64,000 nt of DNA from Fusarium oxysporum f. sp. lycopersici 4287 (taxonomy: Eukaryota; Ascomycota; Sordariomycetes; Hypocreales; Nectriaceae), in contig NC_030989.1 in assembly GCF_000149955.1 (NCBI RefSeq), forward strand, positions 4,901,188-4,965,187, in the 5' to 3' direction. Positions 10,424 to 20,486 of this stretch are shown here, piece by piece. A program made the position numbers and the translations under genes. Each line of letters opens with the position of its first letter. Position 1 is the stretch's first letter. Below the pieces are notes generated by a model that was not told where the DNA came from, searched no databases, and saw only the letters and a program-made list of their open reading frames with translations.

Positions 10424-11065
10424 ATGGAACTTCCAACAGTCCCCACGCCATCTTCCGTGGCTGAGTACGTTATATCGGTTCTTCAAGCCTCCGAAAACAC
10501 ACCATACATTGGAGAACCTATCTCTCAACTCCAGCATTCCCTTCAATGCGCTGCCCAAGCTGCAGCAGCATCACCACCAGTAGACGAAGCCACACAAGTT
10601 GCCGCGTTGCTCCACGACATCGGTCAATACGCACCCGCCAAAGACCTCCGCAAACTCACCGGAGGTGAAGCCAAAAACCTCGGCGGACAAGCAACAGGCA
10701 CAAGTGTTGGTAGAGTCGGCCATGAGACATTGGGTGCACAATTCGTTCTTGCGCTGGGCTTTTCTGAGAAAGTTGCCCGTCTTGTGGAATCACACGTTGC
10801 TGCCAAGCGGTATTTGTGTGCAGTGGATAAAAGGTACTTGGGCAAGCTTTCCGATGCAAGCAAGAAGAGTCTTGCCTATCAGGGTGGACCGATGAACGAT
10901 GATGAGATGGGTGAGTTTGGTTCTGATAAGTGGTGTAAGGAAATGTGCCAATTGAGGTTATGGGACGACGAAGCGAAGATCGAGGGGCTTGCGGTCAGAG
11001 ACTTGGCTAGCTGGAGGCCGGTATTGGAACGACAGTTAGAAGGAAGACAGGGCAACATGATATAG
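10424..11065 (+). CDS. phnZ: HD-domain mixed-valent di-iron oxygenase, PhnZ-like (C-P bond cleaving)
   Basis: Single exon, 213 aa; bacterial PhnZ is about 190 aa. The active-site signature is complete. Y28-I-G-E31 followed by H38 has exactly the spacing of Y24, E27 and H34 in PhnZ. H64-D65 (LLHDIG), H100 (VGHETLGA), H124 with K128 (ESHVAAKRY), and R178 with D181 (LRLWDDEAK) supply the remaining iron and substrate ligands. PhnZ oxidatively cleaves (R)-2-amino-1-hydroxyethylphosphonate to glycine and phosphate. The Tyr/Glu pair that gates the second iron separates this branch from ordinary HD phosphohydrolases. The frame is open upstream to 10343, but the first in-frame ATG is 10424. Residue numbers for PhnZ are from memory. 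Substrate identity is inferred. Confidence 0.88.
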   Translation: MELPTVPTPSSVAEYVISVLQASENTPYIGEPISQLQHSLQCAAQAAAASPPVDEATQVAALLHDIGQYAPAKDLRKLTGGEAKNLGGQATGTSVGRVGHETLGAQFVLALGFSEKVARLVESHVAAKRYLCAVDKRYLGKLSDASKKSLAYQGGPMNDDEMGEFGSDKWCKEMCQLRLWDDEAKIEGLAVRDLASWRPVLERQLEGRQGNMI

Positions 11066-11703
11066 ACACGTAAGTTCTGCATAATATTTATCATGCCCAT
11101 AAAATATGTATACCTTTGTTCATTTCGACGGTAGAGTGGGTCATGAAATAGAACAAAACAGATTCGAGACTCAACCAGAAAAGATTCATGAAATCTCAAG
11201 GATTATAATAAAGCGCCCAACGTACCAGTAGATGAAAGCATAAGAAATATAATAAAACCCACTTTTAATTAATATCAAAGATCGTTCATACGAATCTTCC
11301 CTCTGGTCCTGATGGGTACGTGAAATACGTCGCTCTTACTTCCGTTCTGCAGGGTAGTTTCGCATCCTTGAGGTTATTCCAACCCGAAGTGGGGCAGTAA
11401 ACGACAAAACAGATAAGAAAGAATCTTGCCTCTCGCTTACAGATAAGGATCGTCGCTTGCAGATAAGCCCCGCAATCTGCACTTCTCCTCTGAGCCTATC
11501 AAACACGCACATGGTCATCGCCCAGGGTTCGATCTGTTACGCGCAAGGCTCGTGATGGGGAATGAATTGGATTGACGATATCATGAACCTCTTCATCTCG
11601 TTACGAGCACTGCAGCGGAATCTCGGCACGCAGCCGACCCGCGTTGAGGTGTTGGGCCATTTTTAGTGCGCTCCTCTTCAGTCTATAACGACGACCGACA
11701 ATC
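11066..11703. other. Intergenic, no gene seen
   Basis: Contains the 3' region of the PhnZ-like gene and the promoter of the downstream regulator. A near-direct repeat (CTTACAGATAAGGAT and CTTGCAGATAAGCCC) lies near 11437-11470 and carries two GATAAG motifs. Nothing else was seen. Confidence 0.45.
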
Positions 11704-13437
11704 ATGCAGACAACGAGGCACCAAGGCTATCGTGGTCGGGTCCGGAGTGGCTGTCTCACTTGCCGAGCCCGGAAAGTCAAATGCGACGAGGCCAAACCTG
11801 TCTGTAATAACTGCACGCGGGTACAACGTCAATGCACATACAAGCCCCGGAGAGTCTTTCGGCAGACTGCCAGCGCCGATAACTCGCCACCCGGTCAACC
11901 ATCATCATTCCACTTTGAGGGTATACCTCAAGCATCGGAGGCACATGATATCAACCAGTCCCACTCAAGTCCATCACTTATAGATGAGTACGAGCTTCAA
12001 GGAACATCAAGGGTGCTCTCGACTGAGAGAACGAACCAAACCCCTTTTCTATACGAGGGCAGGACAAATGTAGATGTCACTGCTTGCTTACAGAAAGCTC
12101 TTCAATGCCGAAGTGCAGTTCCTATCGTGGACGACAACTACGAGCGCGATGAGTCGCCATTGAATTTGATATCACGAGATATTGAGTTGACTACAACGCT
12201 TGATATCCTTACCCTCCGCACCCAGTCCCCGTACATGACGGAACTCTTCCTTGATACCGTAGAATGCCCTGGAATCACGCCATTCGACCCTATAAACTGG
12301 AAACTAGCAAAGCAGCATATCGTACATCTGGGAAAGTCATGTCTGGCTATTTCTTCCGGTATCACAGCTGTCGCAACTCTATGCAGTGGACACGTCTTTG
12401 CGCTTTCGACGTCTGAATCACTATCTCACTATCACTCCGCGAGGAAGAATGTCGAAGAGCTCTTGGAAGATGACGGCAAGGACTTTGACCTTGTCTTAGT
12501 GGCCGTCTTTCTGTTGTGTATGTTTGAGTTAATGCACTCTGGAGATATCGTGCCATACCTGAGAGAGCCAAGATTGATCTTCACTCAGAGGCTGCAAGCT
12601 TGGACACAGAATCAGTCTTCACGCTCGGAGCTTTGCATCCGCATAGTTACCTGGTTGAAGATTCTCTATTCAGCCTCCTTTCGAGGTGGAGCAATGGGTC
12701 TGCTATCCGAGAGGGTAGTTAGTCTTCTCCCTAATTTCACGAGCCCAATACCGATCCTCAGGCCTCCTGTCAGCCAAGAGCCAGAGATATCCAACCATTT
12801 ATACGAGGTCTTGAGCGGTCCAATATTCGACTTCTATTATCAACTTCAAACGTTATCTGGAGAAATTGCCAAACTTTCACTTTACCATCGTTCACGCACG
12901 AAACGTAAAGACCAGCAGGAGGTTGTTGAGCGTATGGCAAGTTTAAAAGCCCGACTTCGAGCATTGTGGGAGAGACGGTGCGCCACGCAGTGTCAATCCC
13001 CAGAGCATTTGCGCTCTCAAATGGTTCCCCGAATCGCAAACATGATTTCAAGTCTCATCAATGTTTGTGAGGCTGCATATCATGCTGAGTTCATTGATAT
13101 AGGCAGACAACTCGGCGATCCCGTGTCTCAGACGGCAGATTCGAGGAATGCTTTACACAGGATCAAGGAGATTCTGGACGATTGCGAGGGTGAATCAGGG
13201 GGGATTAATCCTGGCTATCTGAGACCATTATTCCTCTGTGCTATAGAAAGTACAGACAAGGAACAGACCAACTGGGCCGTGGAGAAGCTTGCTAAAATCC
13301 AGAATCGTGTCTATCGGGGAGAGTTTTTCTCGGTGTTTGCAAAGGCACTTTTGGAGGCACAAACACGTAATGACAGAAGGGTTACCTCGAGGTATTTCTG
13401 TATCTGGTATTTCGGGATCACACCACCATTCCTGTAG
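11704..13437 (+). CDS. Zn2Cys6 transcription factor
   Basis: Single exon, 577 aa. The binuclear zinc cluster is complete at C17, C20, C27, C34, C37 and C44 (GCLTCRARKVKCDEAK), followed by basic residues (PRRVFR). The rest matches the loose helical fungal regulator type with a C-terminal acidic/aromatic tail (YFCIWYFGITPPFL). The DNA-binding domain is intact. It lies 640 bp downstream of the PhnZ-like gene on the same strand, so it is the obvious candidate for a pathway-specific regulator of the transporter/dioxygenase/HD set. Nothing in the sequence proves that link. Confidence 0.85.
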   Translation: MQTTRHQGYRGRVRSGCLTCRARKVKCDEAKPVCNNCTRVQRQCTYKPRRVFRQTASADNSPPGQPSSFHFEGIPQASEAHDINQSHSSPSLIDEYELQGTSRVLSTERTNQTPFLYEGRTNVDVTACLQKALQCRSAVPIVDDNYERDESPLNLISRDIELTTTLDILTLRTQSPYMTELFLDTVECPGITPFDPINWKLAKQHIVHLGKSCLAISSGITAVATLCSGHVFALSTSESLSHYHSARKNVEELLEDDGKDFDLVLVAVFLLCMFELMHSGDIVPYLREPRLIFTQRLQAWTQNQSSRSELCIRIVTWLKILYSASFRGGAMGLLSERVVSLLPNFTSPIPILRPPVSQEPEISNHLYEVLSGPIFDFYYQLQTLSGEIAKLSLYHRSRTKRKDQQEVVERMASLKARLRALWERRCATQCQSPEHLRSQMVPRIANMISSLINVCEAAYHAEFIDIGRQLGDPVSQTADSRNALHRIKEILDDCEGESGGINPGYLRPLFLCAIESTDKEQTNWAVEKLAKIQNRVYRGEFFSVFAKALLEAQTRNDRRVTSRYFCIWYFGITPPFL

Positions 13438-13673
13438 GATTATAGGTAAAGCCAGGGCTGAGAAAGACTCCATAATTGCAAGGGGGATTTAGCCAACCGT
13501 ACTGTCGAGATAGCTGCCGCAGATAGCACAGCAAAGGCAGTAGATAATGTAATAAATGTAACTAGTCCAGCTGGCAAGAGGCGCGCAAATTGGATGCAGT
13601 TATATTTGAAACAGCGTATATTACCGTCTTTGAAATCAAGCCTATAACCCTAATTAAACAGCCCTTGCTCTAG

Positions 13674-15069
13674 CTACGAAACTGCGAGTAAAGCCTGGTG
13701 CTTCTCTTTTTCCAAAGTCCTATTCTCGACTAACAGCTCCTCACCTTCCAGCATTGACTTTGGTCGTTTGGGAGCCTTGGTCTTATCTAGGTTTGCGGCA
13801 AACTGCGACTCCAACGCCCCGGCATTCTGAAGAAGCACTTTGCAATTAGCACAAGGAGCCATTAAGTTCTTCCAAACATCACTGGTAGAGTATTCTTCAT
13901 AGTCGGGATACTCCGCCTTTTCCATGAATTTGCTTTTGAGAGCGAGGCCAGTCATTGAAGTTTGGTTTTGCTTTTTATCTCTGGGAACTGATTAGCAATA
14001 GAAAAGAATCTCCGCGATGCGAGCATACATACGCCAAGAATCTGATAGCGAATGGGTATGTTTCGGCGCAGTTTCCGTACGGTACCATGTTGCGATCGGC
14101 CTTCTTCTCCATGTTGGGAGCTGCCTTGTTTTTGAAGTCGTTTACCTGAACCATGGGCACTTTCTGACATCTGAATAGCATATCAAAACGGGCCTCTTGT
14201 GCACGCTCCCTCCAGGATCCCGTATATGTGTCAAGCTTCACATCCGTTTCGAACTTGTCCCCGGCATTGGATGCCCCCAGAAAGTATTGCCCCCAATGCT
14301 GCTTGGTGGTCTTGTCGACTTCAAGATACCATGTACATTGGAAAACAAACGGCAGATCACCCTCGCCTTGAATACTTGGCTTCCACTTCCAATTAATATC
14401 TATTTCGCCCGCGATACGGGAACACCAACGCCCGTAGACTGCTGTGAGAGGGAGGTAGAAGTTGTTTTTGTCAGCAGAGGCCGGCGCTGGTCCCAGGAGG
14501 CTAAGGAAAAGACCAAGTAGATCGAAAGGGCACCACCATTGCGGTACTGGACCTAATGAAGCCCGTGGACTATGCCTGTAGTACCAACCACTGACGATGA
14601 ATTTGGATGATGTTTCATCATCCTTTTTCCAGTCACGGTTCATCAGTCGTGCAATATGCGATGATGGTTGCTTTGTTATGTCCTTGTACAGACTCCCCTT
14701 CTCGAGCCTGTTGCCTTGGTCAGTAATTAGGCACTGAAATCCATAAATGTAGGTAAAAATGTGCAAGACTTACGAAAGAAGGACCACACGATTGTGAATT
14801 TCCGTAAGGAGAGTACCTAATTCTTTATCTCCGGGTTTGATTCCACCTGCGTCAGCGGTCTCCTTCATCCATTCAAAGATCTACTACAGCATTAGCCTTG
14901 AGCCCATCCTGAAATAAAGGCATGAGAAAGAGATGGAGCCTAGTGCAAGTACTCGGCTAGAGGCTACAGTACACACCTTGTCTCTATTCCATTTATAAGC
15001 TGCACGGAACCAACCTTCCCCCGGATTTGCCCAACGAGGTTCCAGAAGGGCGAATGGTTGGCCTGGCAT
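13674..15069 (-). CDS. Uncharacterised protein with a C-terminal cytidine-deaminase-like fold
   Basis: Four exons (14977-15069, 14774-14880, 14033-14707, 13674-13980) with introns of 96, 66 and 52 bp give 393 aa. The C-terminal third has the zinc signature of the deaminase superfamily: C280-A-E282 (in GNCAETYPF) and PC335-x-x-C338 (in APCANCK), about 55 residues apart. The Cys-Ala-Glu form, with Cys for the usual His, is known from deaminases of the polymorphic-toxin type and related fungal families. Residues 1-250 are Trp-rich (WFRAAYKWNRDK, PQWWCPF, WKWKPSI) and not recognised. No signal peptide is seen. The substrate (free base, nucleotide or nucleic acid) cannot be told. The C-terminus is basic and helical. 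It is divergent from a small gene at 15373. Confidence 0.75.
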
Positions 15070-15372
15070 GCTTATGTTCTTGGTGGATGACTAAATAAAA
15101 GTGAGATGAGCCCTAATTATCAGGATTCCTACTGCTGTCTGTGGATAAAGAGAGGTAGGAAAGAACAGTTTCGCTTTTAAAGCTGTGGCATACAATTTCG
15201 CCCCTTCCCCCTTTGACAAATGCACGTGATAAAGATTTGCACATAAATACAGGCCCCCGTTCTTCATCTTTCCGATCTAACTCTTCTCTTGCAAGCATAC
15301 CTCACCCCCCTGGTTCAGCCCGAGCCGCAACGAGAAGTACCGACCCGTTGAACCAATCTCAGCTGCCCAAGA
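15070..15372. promoter_or_regulatory. Divergent promoter between the deaminase-like gene and the small orphan gene
   Basis: Only 303 bp separate the two divergent starts. It contains CACGTGA at 15222-15228 and a TATAAATA-like run (ACATAAATAC) near 15240. A shared promoter suggests coordinated expression. Confidence 0.4.
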
Positions 15373-15789
15373 ATGGTATGTAGGATCAACTCCCCCTTGC
15401 ATGTCTTGGGTCTGTATTACTTGCTGCACAGTACAAGCTTTCTCTGACCGGCTCACCAGTGTATCCCCACAAATCTTGTCCCCGACGACTGGACTACTGA
15501 CCCCGAAGAGATGGAGAAGGACTTCTACTGGGGGGACAAAGGGAGTGGTAGGTTGGCTGCAGCCGCTGTCGGTATCACCAACCCGGAGGGTCTTATGATC
15601 AAAGACAGGGAGGAAGGAGGAGACGCCTACCTGTTCCAGGACGCAAATGGAATCTACATGTGGAGTATGCCCACGAATGACGTGTACAAGTACACCAAGC
15701 CTACTAGTCGCGATGATATTCTAGCCGAGATGCGCAAGCCCGCGGGTCGCGGAAAGGTAGAAATGACGTTGATGCCTCGACGTTCTTAG
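15373..15789 (+). CDS. Small orphan protein whose first coding exon is only the ATG
   Basis: Exon 1 supplies only ATG (15373-15375), immediately followed by the donor GTATGT. The intron is 84 bp (15376-15459) and exon 2 runs 15460-15789, giving 110 aa beginning MCIPTNLVPDDWTTDPEEM. The phase is exact and both sites are strong; the CTGACC branch sits 15 bases before the acceptor. The protein is soluble-looking and acidic in its first third (KDFYWGDKGSGRLAAAAVG, then DAYLFQDANGIYMWS). It has no recognised domain or signal peptide. An internal ATG at 15511 could give a shorter form. Its divergent pairing with the deaminase-like gene hints at a functional pair. Confidence 0.65.
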
Positions 15790-16790
15790 ATTGGTGCATG
15801 AGCAGGGTGCTTACTGTATGGAGCTTAATCGAGATAGCAATGATATGACATGAAAAACGGTTGACACCTGGTTACCTTTGCTTTACTGCTCATGTAGTAC
15901 ATGTCACAAATGCAATGTCTGCATACAAAAAGTTCCATACATCGATCTTGGCATGCTCTTGGCCCAGCTCTTCGCTTTACTGCAATCGGGCATGGCTGTA
16001 TTACAAGCTCTGTGCGCTTGCAGTCGGCACAGGGAATCGAGTTAGCTCCTGTATCAGACGGAGTAATAGCATAGGCTGCCAATCAATGGCTGAGACATGC
16101 AGAAAAACATCTGCCGTGTTTCAGACGGGTGGTTGGAGCATCTGCATAGTCACCGACGGACCGCATATGTATAGTCACTCTTTGCTAGATCAGGAACACC
16201 GACTACTGGCATGTATTGGAAAGAAATGCAACATATCATCGTTGCGGCTGAGCAGGGACACTTGTATGTCTCTGGACCGTGGGGGATCTGCAACTCATCA
16301 CAACATCATGATCTGAACACCCTAGATGTGACATGTGACACATGCAGGTCTATGGCCGAGGAAGTCTTATGCAGTAGATCAAAAATGGACAGTGTCGTCT
16401 GCAGATGTGAGACAAAGCGCCCGTCTCACGATACCCTTATAGGCAAATGACTCCCAATCCTTTAAACGAGGTTTACCAGTTCTTGGCGCCGACGGAATGT
16501 AGGTGACCTGAAGTAGCAATGAAACAGAGAGAAGAGAGAATCTCCATTTTTAATACCACTGCTCTGCTTGGGTTCAGTTTGGTGTCTATTAACAGGTACA
16601 GCAGAGACTGATGGTTAGATGTAGCGCGTGAAAATGGCTGTTCACTTCTCGAAAACAGGCGTTTTGTGTATACAATTTCTTAAAGGAAGTAACAGAATCC
16701 TAGGAAAGACCCATGATTGTAATACAATGGCGAAAGCCCAGCATTTCGATCCTTTTACTGACAATACGAGACCACTTCTTTCCATTCTCC
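15790..16790. other. Intergenic, no gene seen
   Basis: About 1 kb with no convincing gene. The open frame 15861-16316 has no domain and no codon pattern like its neighbours. The right end holds the 3' region of the 1231-aa gene. Confidence 0.5.
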
Positions 16791-19700
16791 CTAATGCTTA
16801 ACCACTTCCACAGATAGAGGAGGATTGTCCACTATCATCACGTTCGGCTCCACCAAAGGGAGTGCAGGATTCCTGCAATATCTCGCCCGAGACTGGATAG
16901 TCGCAGTTGCGGTACCACGCCCTGGAGTATTGATACTAGCCAACCCAAGCAGAAAGCTCAACTCAGGGACAGCCGGCGCCATGACCCAGCCCTTCTCAGC
17001 CCTAGGAAGTAACCGAATGCGCAAATAGTACTTATCCTGATTCTGGTCGTAAAAAGTCGTTGGAATCACATTGAAGCGCAGGTTCGTCAACATATGTGCA
17101 CCAGGTCCAGTGTAGTTCGACATCAAAGCGTATGTGGCATCGTTTGGTAAACCAAGTGCTATGTCAATGGTGACTTCCATGAGTAAGTACTGGTTGATAT
17201 CGCTTTGTTTAAGGACGATTGAGAAAATGAGGTCTTGGGGAAGATTGAAACTATCTAGGACGACTTGGCTGTGATTGTCGGCTAAGTTGCTGCTGACGCG
17301 TATGAGGAATCGGGGTGCTGATGCGGGCTCGGATCCAGGTGGTCTGGCTTTATAGGTACGAGTTCCGACTTGGCTCTGATGGGCGTTGGTGGGGATGTTG
17401 TCTGGGTCGCTGACACTTGGGCCTTGATGAAGTGGCATCGCTCGAACATGAGGTGACAGGTAGTTTGAGAGCACATCAAGTGGAGAAACGTAGTCCGCAG
17501 CTCTCACGAAGCTATCTTCATGACTTGAATCATTGTACTCATCTTCATCATCTGGATCATTCTCTACTGGCGCTGCAGAGACGTCCGCACCACGGGCAGA
17601 AAGGTTCTTGACCCTAACGGCTTCCATCATGTTGATAGTTCTCAACTCCGGGCTTCCGTCTCCCAAGTCAGGAGGAGCCAAGCCTGCTATCGCCTGCGCA
17701 GCCGTAGCACGCTTAGCCATGTTGATGGTCAGGTTATAAATGGGATCGTTGAGTTGCATTGCAAACAGTGCAGAAGTCGAAGCGTCATCAGCAAAGTAAG
17801 GTCTGCCAGTTCCTTCTTGCTTCCCCATCATATCTTGCAACACTTTGAGCTGTACATCTGCAAACGCGGGAAGGCGTAGTATACGCAAGTCATTGAGACT
17901 TTGGTTGGGTACAGAGTTCCATATGAAGATGTTTTTCTCCTCGGCTGGAGTGTATATGATCTCTTTGAGTGCCTTGTGTCTGTCCTTATCTGTTTCCCTA
18001 GTGCTTTGGTCAACAGTATACTGCCGTCTGATATTTACCTTGACCTCGGCAGTGTCAAGGCCACGAGCAACAGCAAACCGCTGCTGGTGCGCCGGCTGCG
18101 TGAACACGAGGGATGAAAACTGAGCAGAACCAGGGACACGGTCCATGAACGCCATCATGACGCCATCCGCAACAATCTCATGCCGCAAAAGAGGTGCACC
18201 AGCTGGGGGATCCTGACCAGCGGCTTTGAGGGCGCTATCGTTGGACAAGACCTCGACGCGCAGATCGGGAAACATGGTCACCAGGTCTGAGCGGAGGTAG
18301 AAGCCATAAGCAGGTATTTGGACACGATGGCCCATTCCATCAGGTGTACGACCGATGTAGTCATTGAGTGCTTTCTTGATAGCGACGCGGTCCTCGTCAG
18401 TACCGAAATGGTTGCCGAGGGATAGAGCGCCATCGATGAGGGCGTCGACCCAGTTCCTGTCGATATGGAAGAAGCGTAAGTTCTCGGGCTGGAGGTAACT
18501 CGGATCAGGTATGAGATAGTGCGCTGGTACACCGGCGAGAAACATCCTGTCGATCAACCATGAGAGTACCGTCATCCAGTCTGAGGATTGCGGATCATTT
18601 GTCTCATCGTAAGGGTCGCCCGATCGACTTGAAGCCAGTTTGCGAACAGAATCCAGCGCAGCAGCTGGGTACTTGTCCTCAAAGAGAGGCGAAGCAAAGG
18701 AGAGCGTCGGTCGATCGCGACGCTGGAGCTTCTTGTGATGCCATCGACGCTTGGCTCCTCCATGCCTGAACACGGGTCTGCCAGGCTTTCTCTGATCAGG
18801 TGCTTCCCCAGGCTCTTGAGGCTCAGAACCACGCTTCTGAAGATGGATATCTGCAAGTCCCTTGACCATGGAGGAAAGATCCTTGAGAAGATCATCGCGA
18901 GTGCGAAATGCAGTATCCTTAACCTCCTTGACGGCATTGATCTTGACTCGCTTCGCTGCGGCGGCGTGCACTGCTGTTCTGACACGTCCCAGCGCAGCAA
19001 CAAAGGCTTGATCACCGAGGGCCATAGTACGGCCAACCTGCCAGGCCACAGAGTATGTCACATCCATGATGCCCAAATTCTTGTCAAGAATTTGCAAGTC
19101 CACGCCCGAGGTTGAGCATTTGGTCAGATGCTCCAAGGTAGGCACATAAGTGGGAGTGAAAGGACCTCGATACAGCGCTACAGTTGCCTCGCCTGTTTGA
19201 ACGCGGTATTTGACCAAAGTATAACCATCGCTCAGACGGCGACCAACAAGCTGCTGGGCTTTGTCTGCAGACGCTTTCAGAGGCGCTATGACTTCATCCG
19301 GGGCTCGCAACACATCGAGAGTGCGACCCAGATTCTCAAAAGCATCTGGTACGTTGAGTGTATTTGGTGGGAGGACTGTATAGTTCCAGCTATAAAGGGA
19401 GCAGAGGGCAACATAGCGGTGGTTCTGGCCCGGATAACTCATGGCCTCCACGCCTTCGATGGATACTAGATGTGCGCACATGGTGGTTGGAATGACGTTG
19501 TCAAGCGGTCCCGATCTGTTGCCGACGACGATGCTAAAGACAGCTGTGTCCTCAACACCAGCGAGAGCCATTCCAGAGCCGTTGATCTTGCGCACGTGGG
19601 AAAGGTATTTGTACTGTGATGTATCCGGCCCACTGCCCTTGACTCGATTACCCTTATCGTCAAATGTCGAGAAGAGACTGGTGAAAAGCCCTGGCTGTAC

Positions 19701-20486
19701 GAAGATGAAGTCCCCACGGCTATCTTTCATAGAAGGTGGTCCGAGTCTGTCAGTGATTGGTGTTGTCACATCAGACTTTAGCTTCCACAAGTCATCGATG
19801 CTCATGTTGACTGTCATTGTGGATGACTGCTTGACGGGCTTGAGAACGCCATCGCTAGTACCGCTGAAGATACTGCCTGCACCGTCCAGATCCTCCGGGG
19901 GCAGTCGAAGCTCGTCTTGGGAAAATGCAAGCACGACAAGCCATGGCACACGGTTGCGCGGTATGCTGCTTGCCTTATCCGCGCCCAAGGCTACTCTCTT
20001 CATCTGCGCCTTGAGATCCATGTTGGTCCCGCCCTTTGGACTTCCCAACCTCTCCCACGGGAGGTGCGGATCTGTCAAGACGACATGCGGCAGGATTCTA
20101 TGATCATCGCTGTAGCCTGCTGGAGGATATGTCGAGTGGACGCTTCCATCCGGCAGGGAGAATTGCGGTGCATCAACGTAGAAAGGCTGCTCTGCCTCCA
20201 AGTTGAGTTGTTCGCCGTTTGCTTGGATGGTTTGTTTTACTGAGATGATGTGCTTGGGGCCCGCTTCGATGCCTGGGGCCCAGAATGAATTCAGCTTTTG
20301 TTCGCCTGGGGGCAATGGATCAATCTCATCCTCGACGATCTTGCCGTCTGCGAGGACGGTCATGGACTGGAAAGCGTTGAGACGGGCATCAGCGCGATTG
20401 GCGGCGACAACGCGGCGAGAGTGCCGTATTGTTAGATGGCGAGGAGAGTCTATGCGTGTACTCTTGCCTCCTGGATAGATGCCCAT
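16791..20486 (-). CDS. Very large uncharacterised protein of bacterial-like type (LPWER family)
   Basis: One uninterrupted exon encodes 1231 aa. The frame is open further upstream, but ATG at 20486 in ACACCATGGG is the best start. About residue 130-145 reads ILPHVVLTDPHLPWERLG. About residues 645-690 read GVPAHYLIPDPSYLQPENLRF and then DRNWVDALIDGALSLGNHFG. I recognise these from very large uncharacterised bacterial (mostly actinobacterial and myxobacterial) proteins, where GVPFxYLVPDxxxLPPESIRFF is typical. This is memory, not a search. A basic linker (KRRWHHKKLQRRDRP) splits the two halves. No signal peptide, transmembrane segment or catalytic motif is seen. The absence of introns over 3.7 kb stands out. 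The function is unknown. Confidence 0.8.
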   Translation of the reverse strand: MGIYPGGKSTRIDSPRHLTIRHSRRVVAANRADARLNAFQSMTVLADGKIVEDEIDPLPPGEQKLNSFWAPGIEAGPKHIISVKQTIQANGEQLNLEAEQPFYVDAPQFSLPDGSVHSTYPPAGYSDDHRILPHVVLTDPHLPWERLGSPKGGTNMDLKAQMKRVALGADKASSIPRNRVPWLVVLAFSQDELRLPPEDLDGAGSIFSGTSDGVLKPVKQSSTMTVNMSIDDLWKLKSDVTTPITDRLGPPSMKDSRGDFIFVQPGLFTSLFSTFDDKGNRVKGSGPDTSQYKYLSHVRKINGSGMALAGVEDTAVFSIVVGNRSGPLDNVIPTTMCAHLVSIEGVEAMSYPGQNHRYVALCSLYSWNYTVLPPNTLNVPDAFENLGRTLDVLRAPDEVIAPLKASADKAQQLVGRRLSDGYTLVKYRVQTGEATVALYRGPFTPTYVPTLEHLTKCSTSGVDLQILDKNLGIMDVTYSVAWQVGRTMALGDQAFVAALGRVRTAVHAAAAKRVKINAVKEVKDTAFRTRDDLLKDLSSMVKGLADIHLQKRGSEPQEPGEAPDQRKPGRPVFRHGGAKRRWHHKKLQRRDRPTLSFASPLFEDKYPAAALDSVRKLASSRSGDPYDETNDPQSSDWMTVLSWLIDRMFLAGVPAHYLIPDPSYLQPENLRFFHIDRNWVDALIDGALSLGNHFGTDEDRVAIKKALNDYIGRTPDGMGHRVQIPAYGFYLRSDLVTMFPDLRVEVLSNDSALKAAGQDPPAGAPLLRHEIVADGVMMAFMDRVPGSAQFSSLVFTQPAHQQRFAVARGLDTAEVKVNIRRQYTVDQSTRETDKDRHKALKEIIYTPAEEKNIFIWNSVPNQSLNDLRILRLPAFADVQLKVLQDMMGKQEGTGRPYFADDASTSALFAMQLNDPIYNLTINMAKRATAAQAIAGLAPPDLGDGSPELRTINMMEAVRVKNLSARGADVSAAPVENDPDDEDEYNDSSHEDSFVRAADYVSPLDVLSNYLSPHVRAMPLHQGPSVSDPDNIPTNAHQSQVGTRTYKARPPGSEPASAPRFLIRVSSNLADNHSQVVLDSFNLPQDLIFSIVLKQSDINQYLLMEVTIDIALGLPNDATYALMSNYTGPGAHMLTNLRFNVIPTTFYDQNQDKYYLRIRLLPRAEKGWVMAPAVPELSFLLGLASINTPGRGTATATIQSRARYCRNPALPLVEPNVMIVDNPPLSVEVVKH

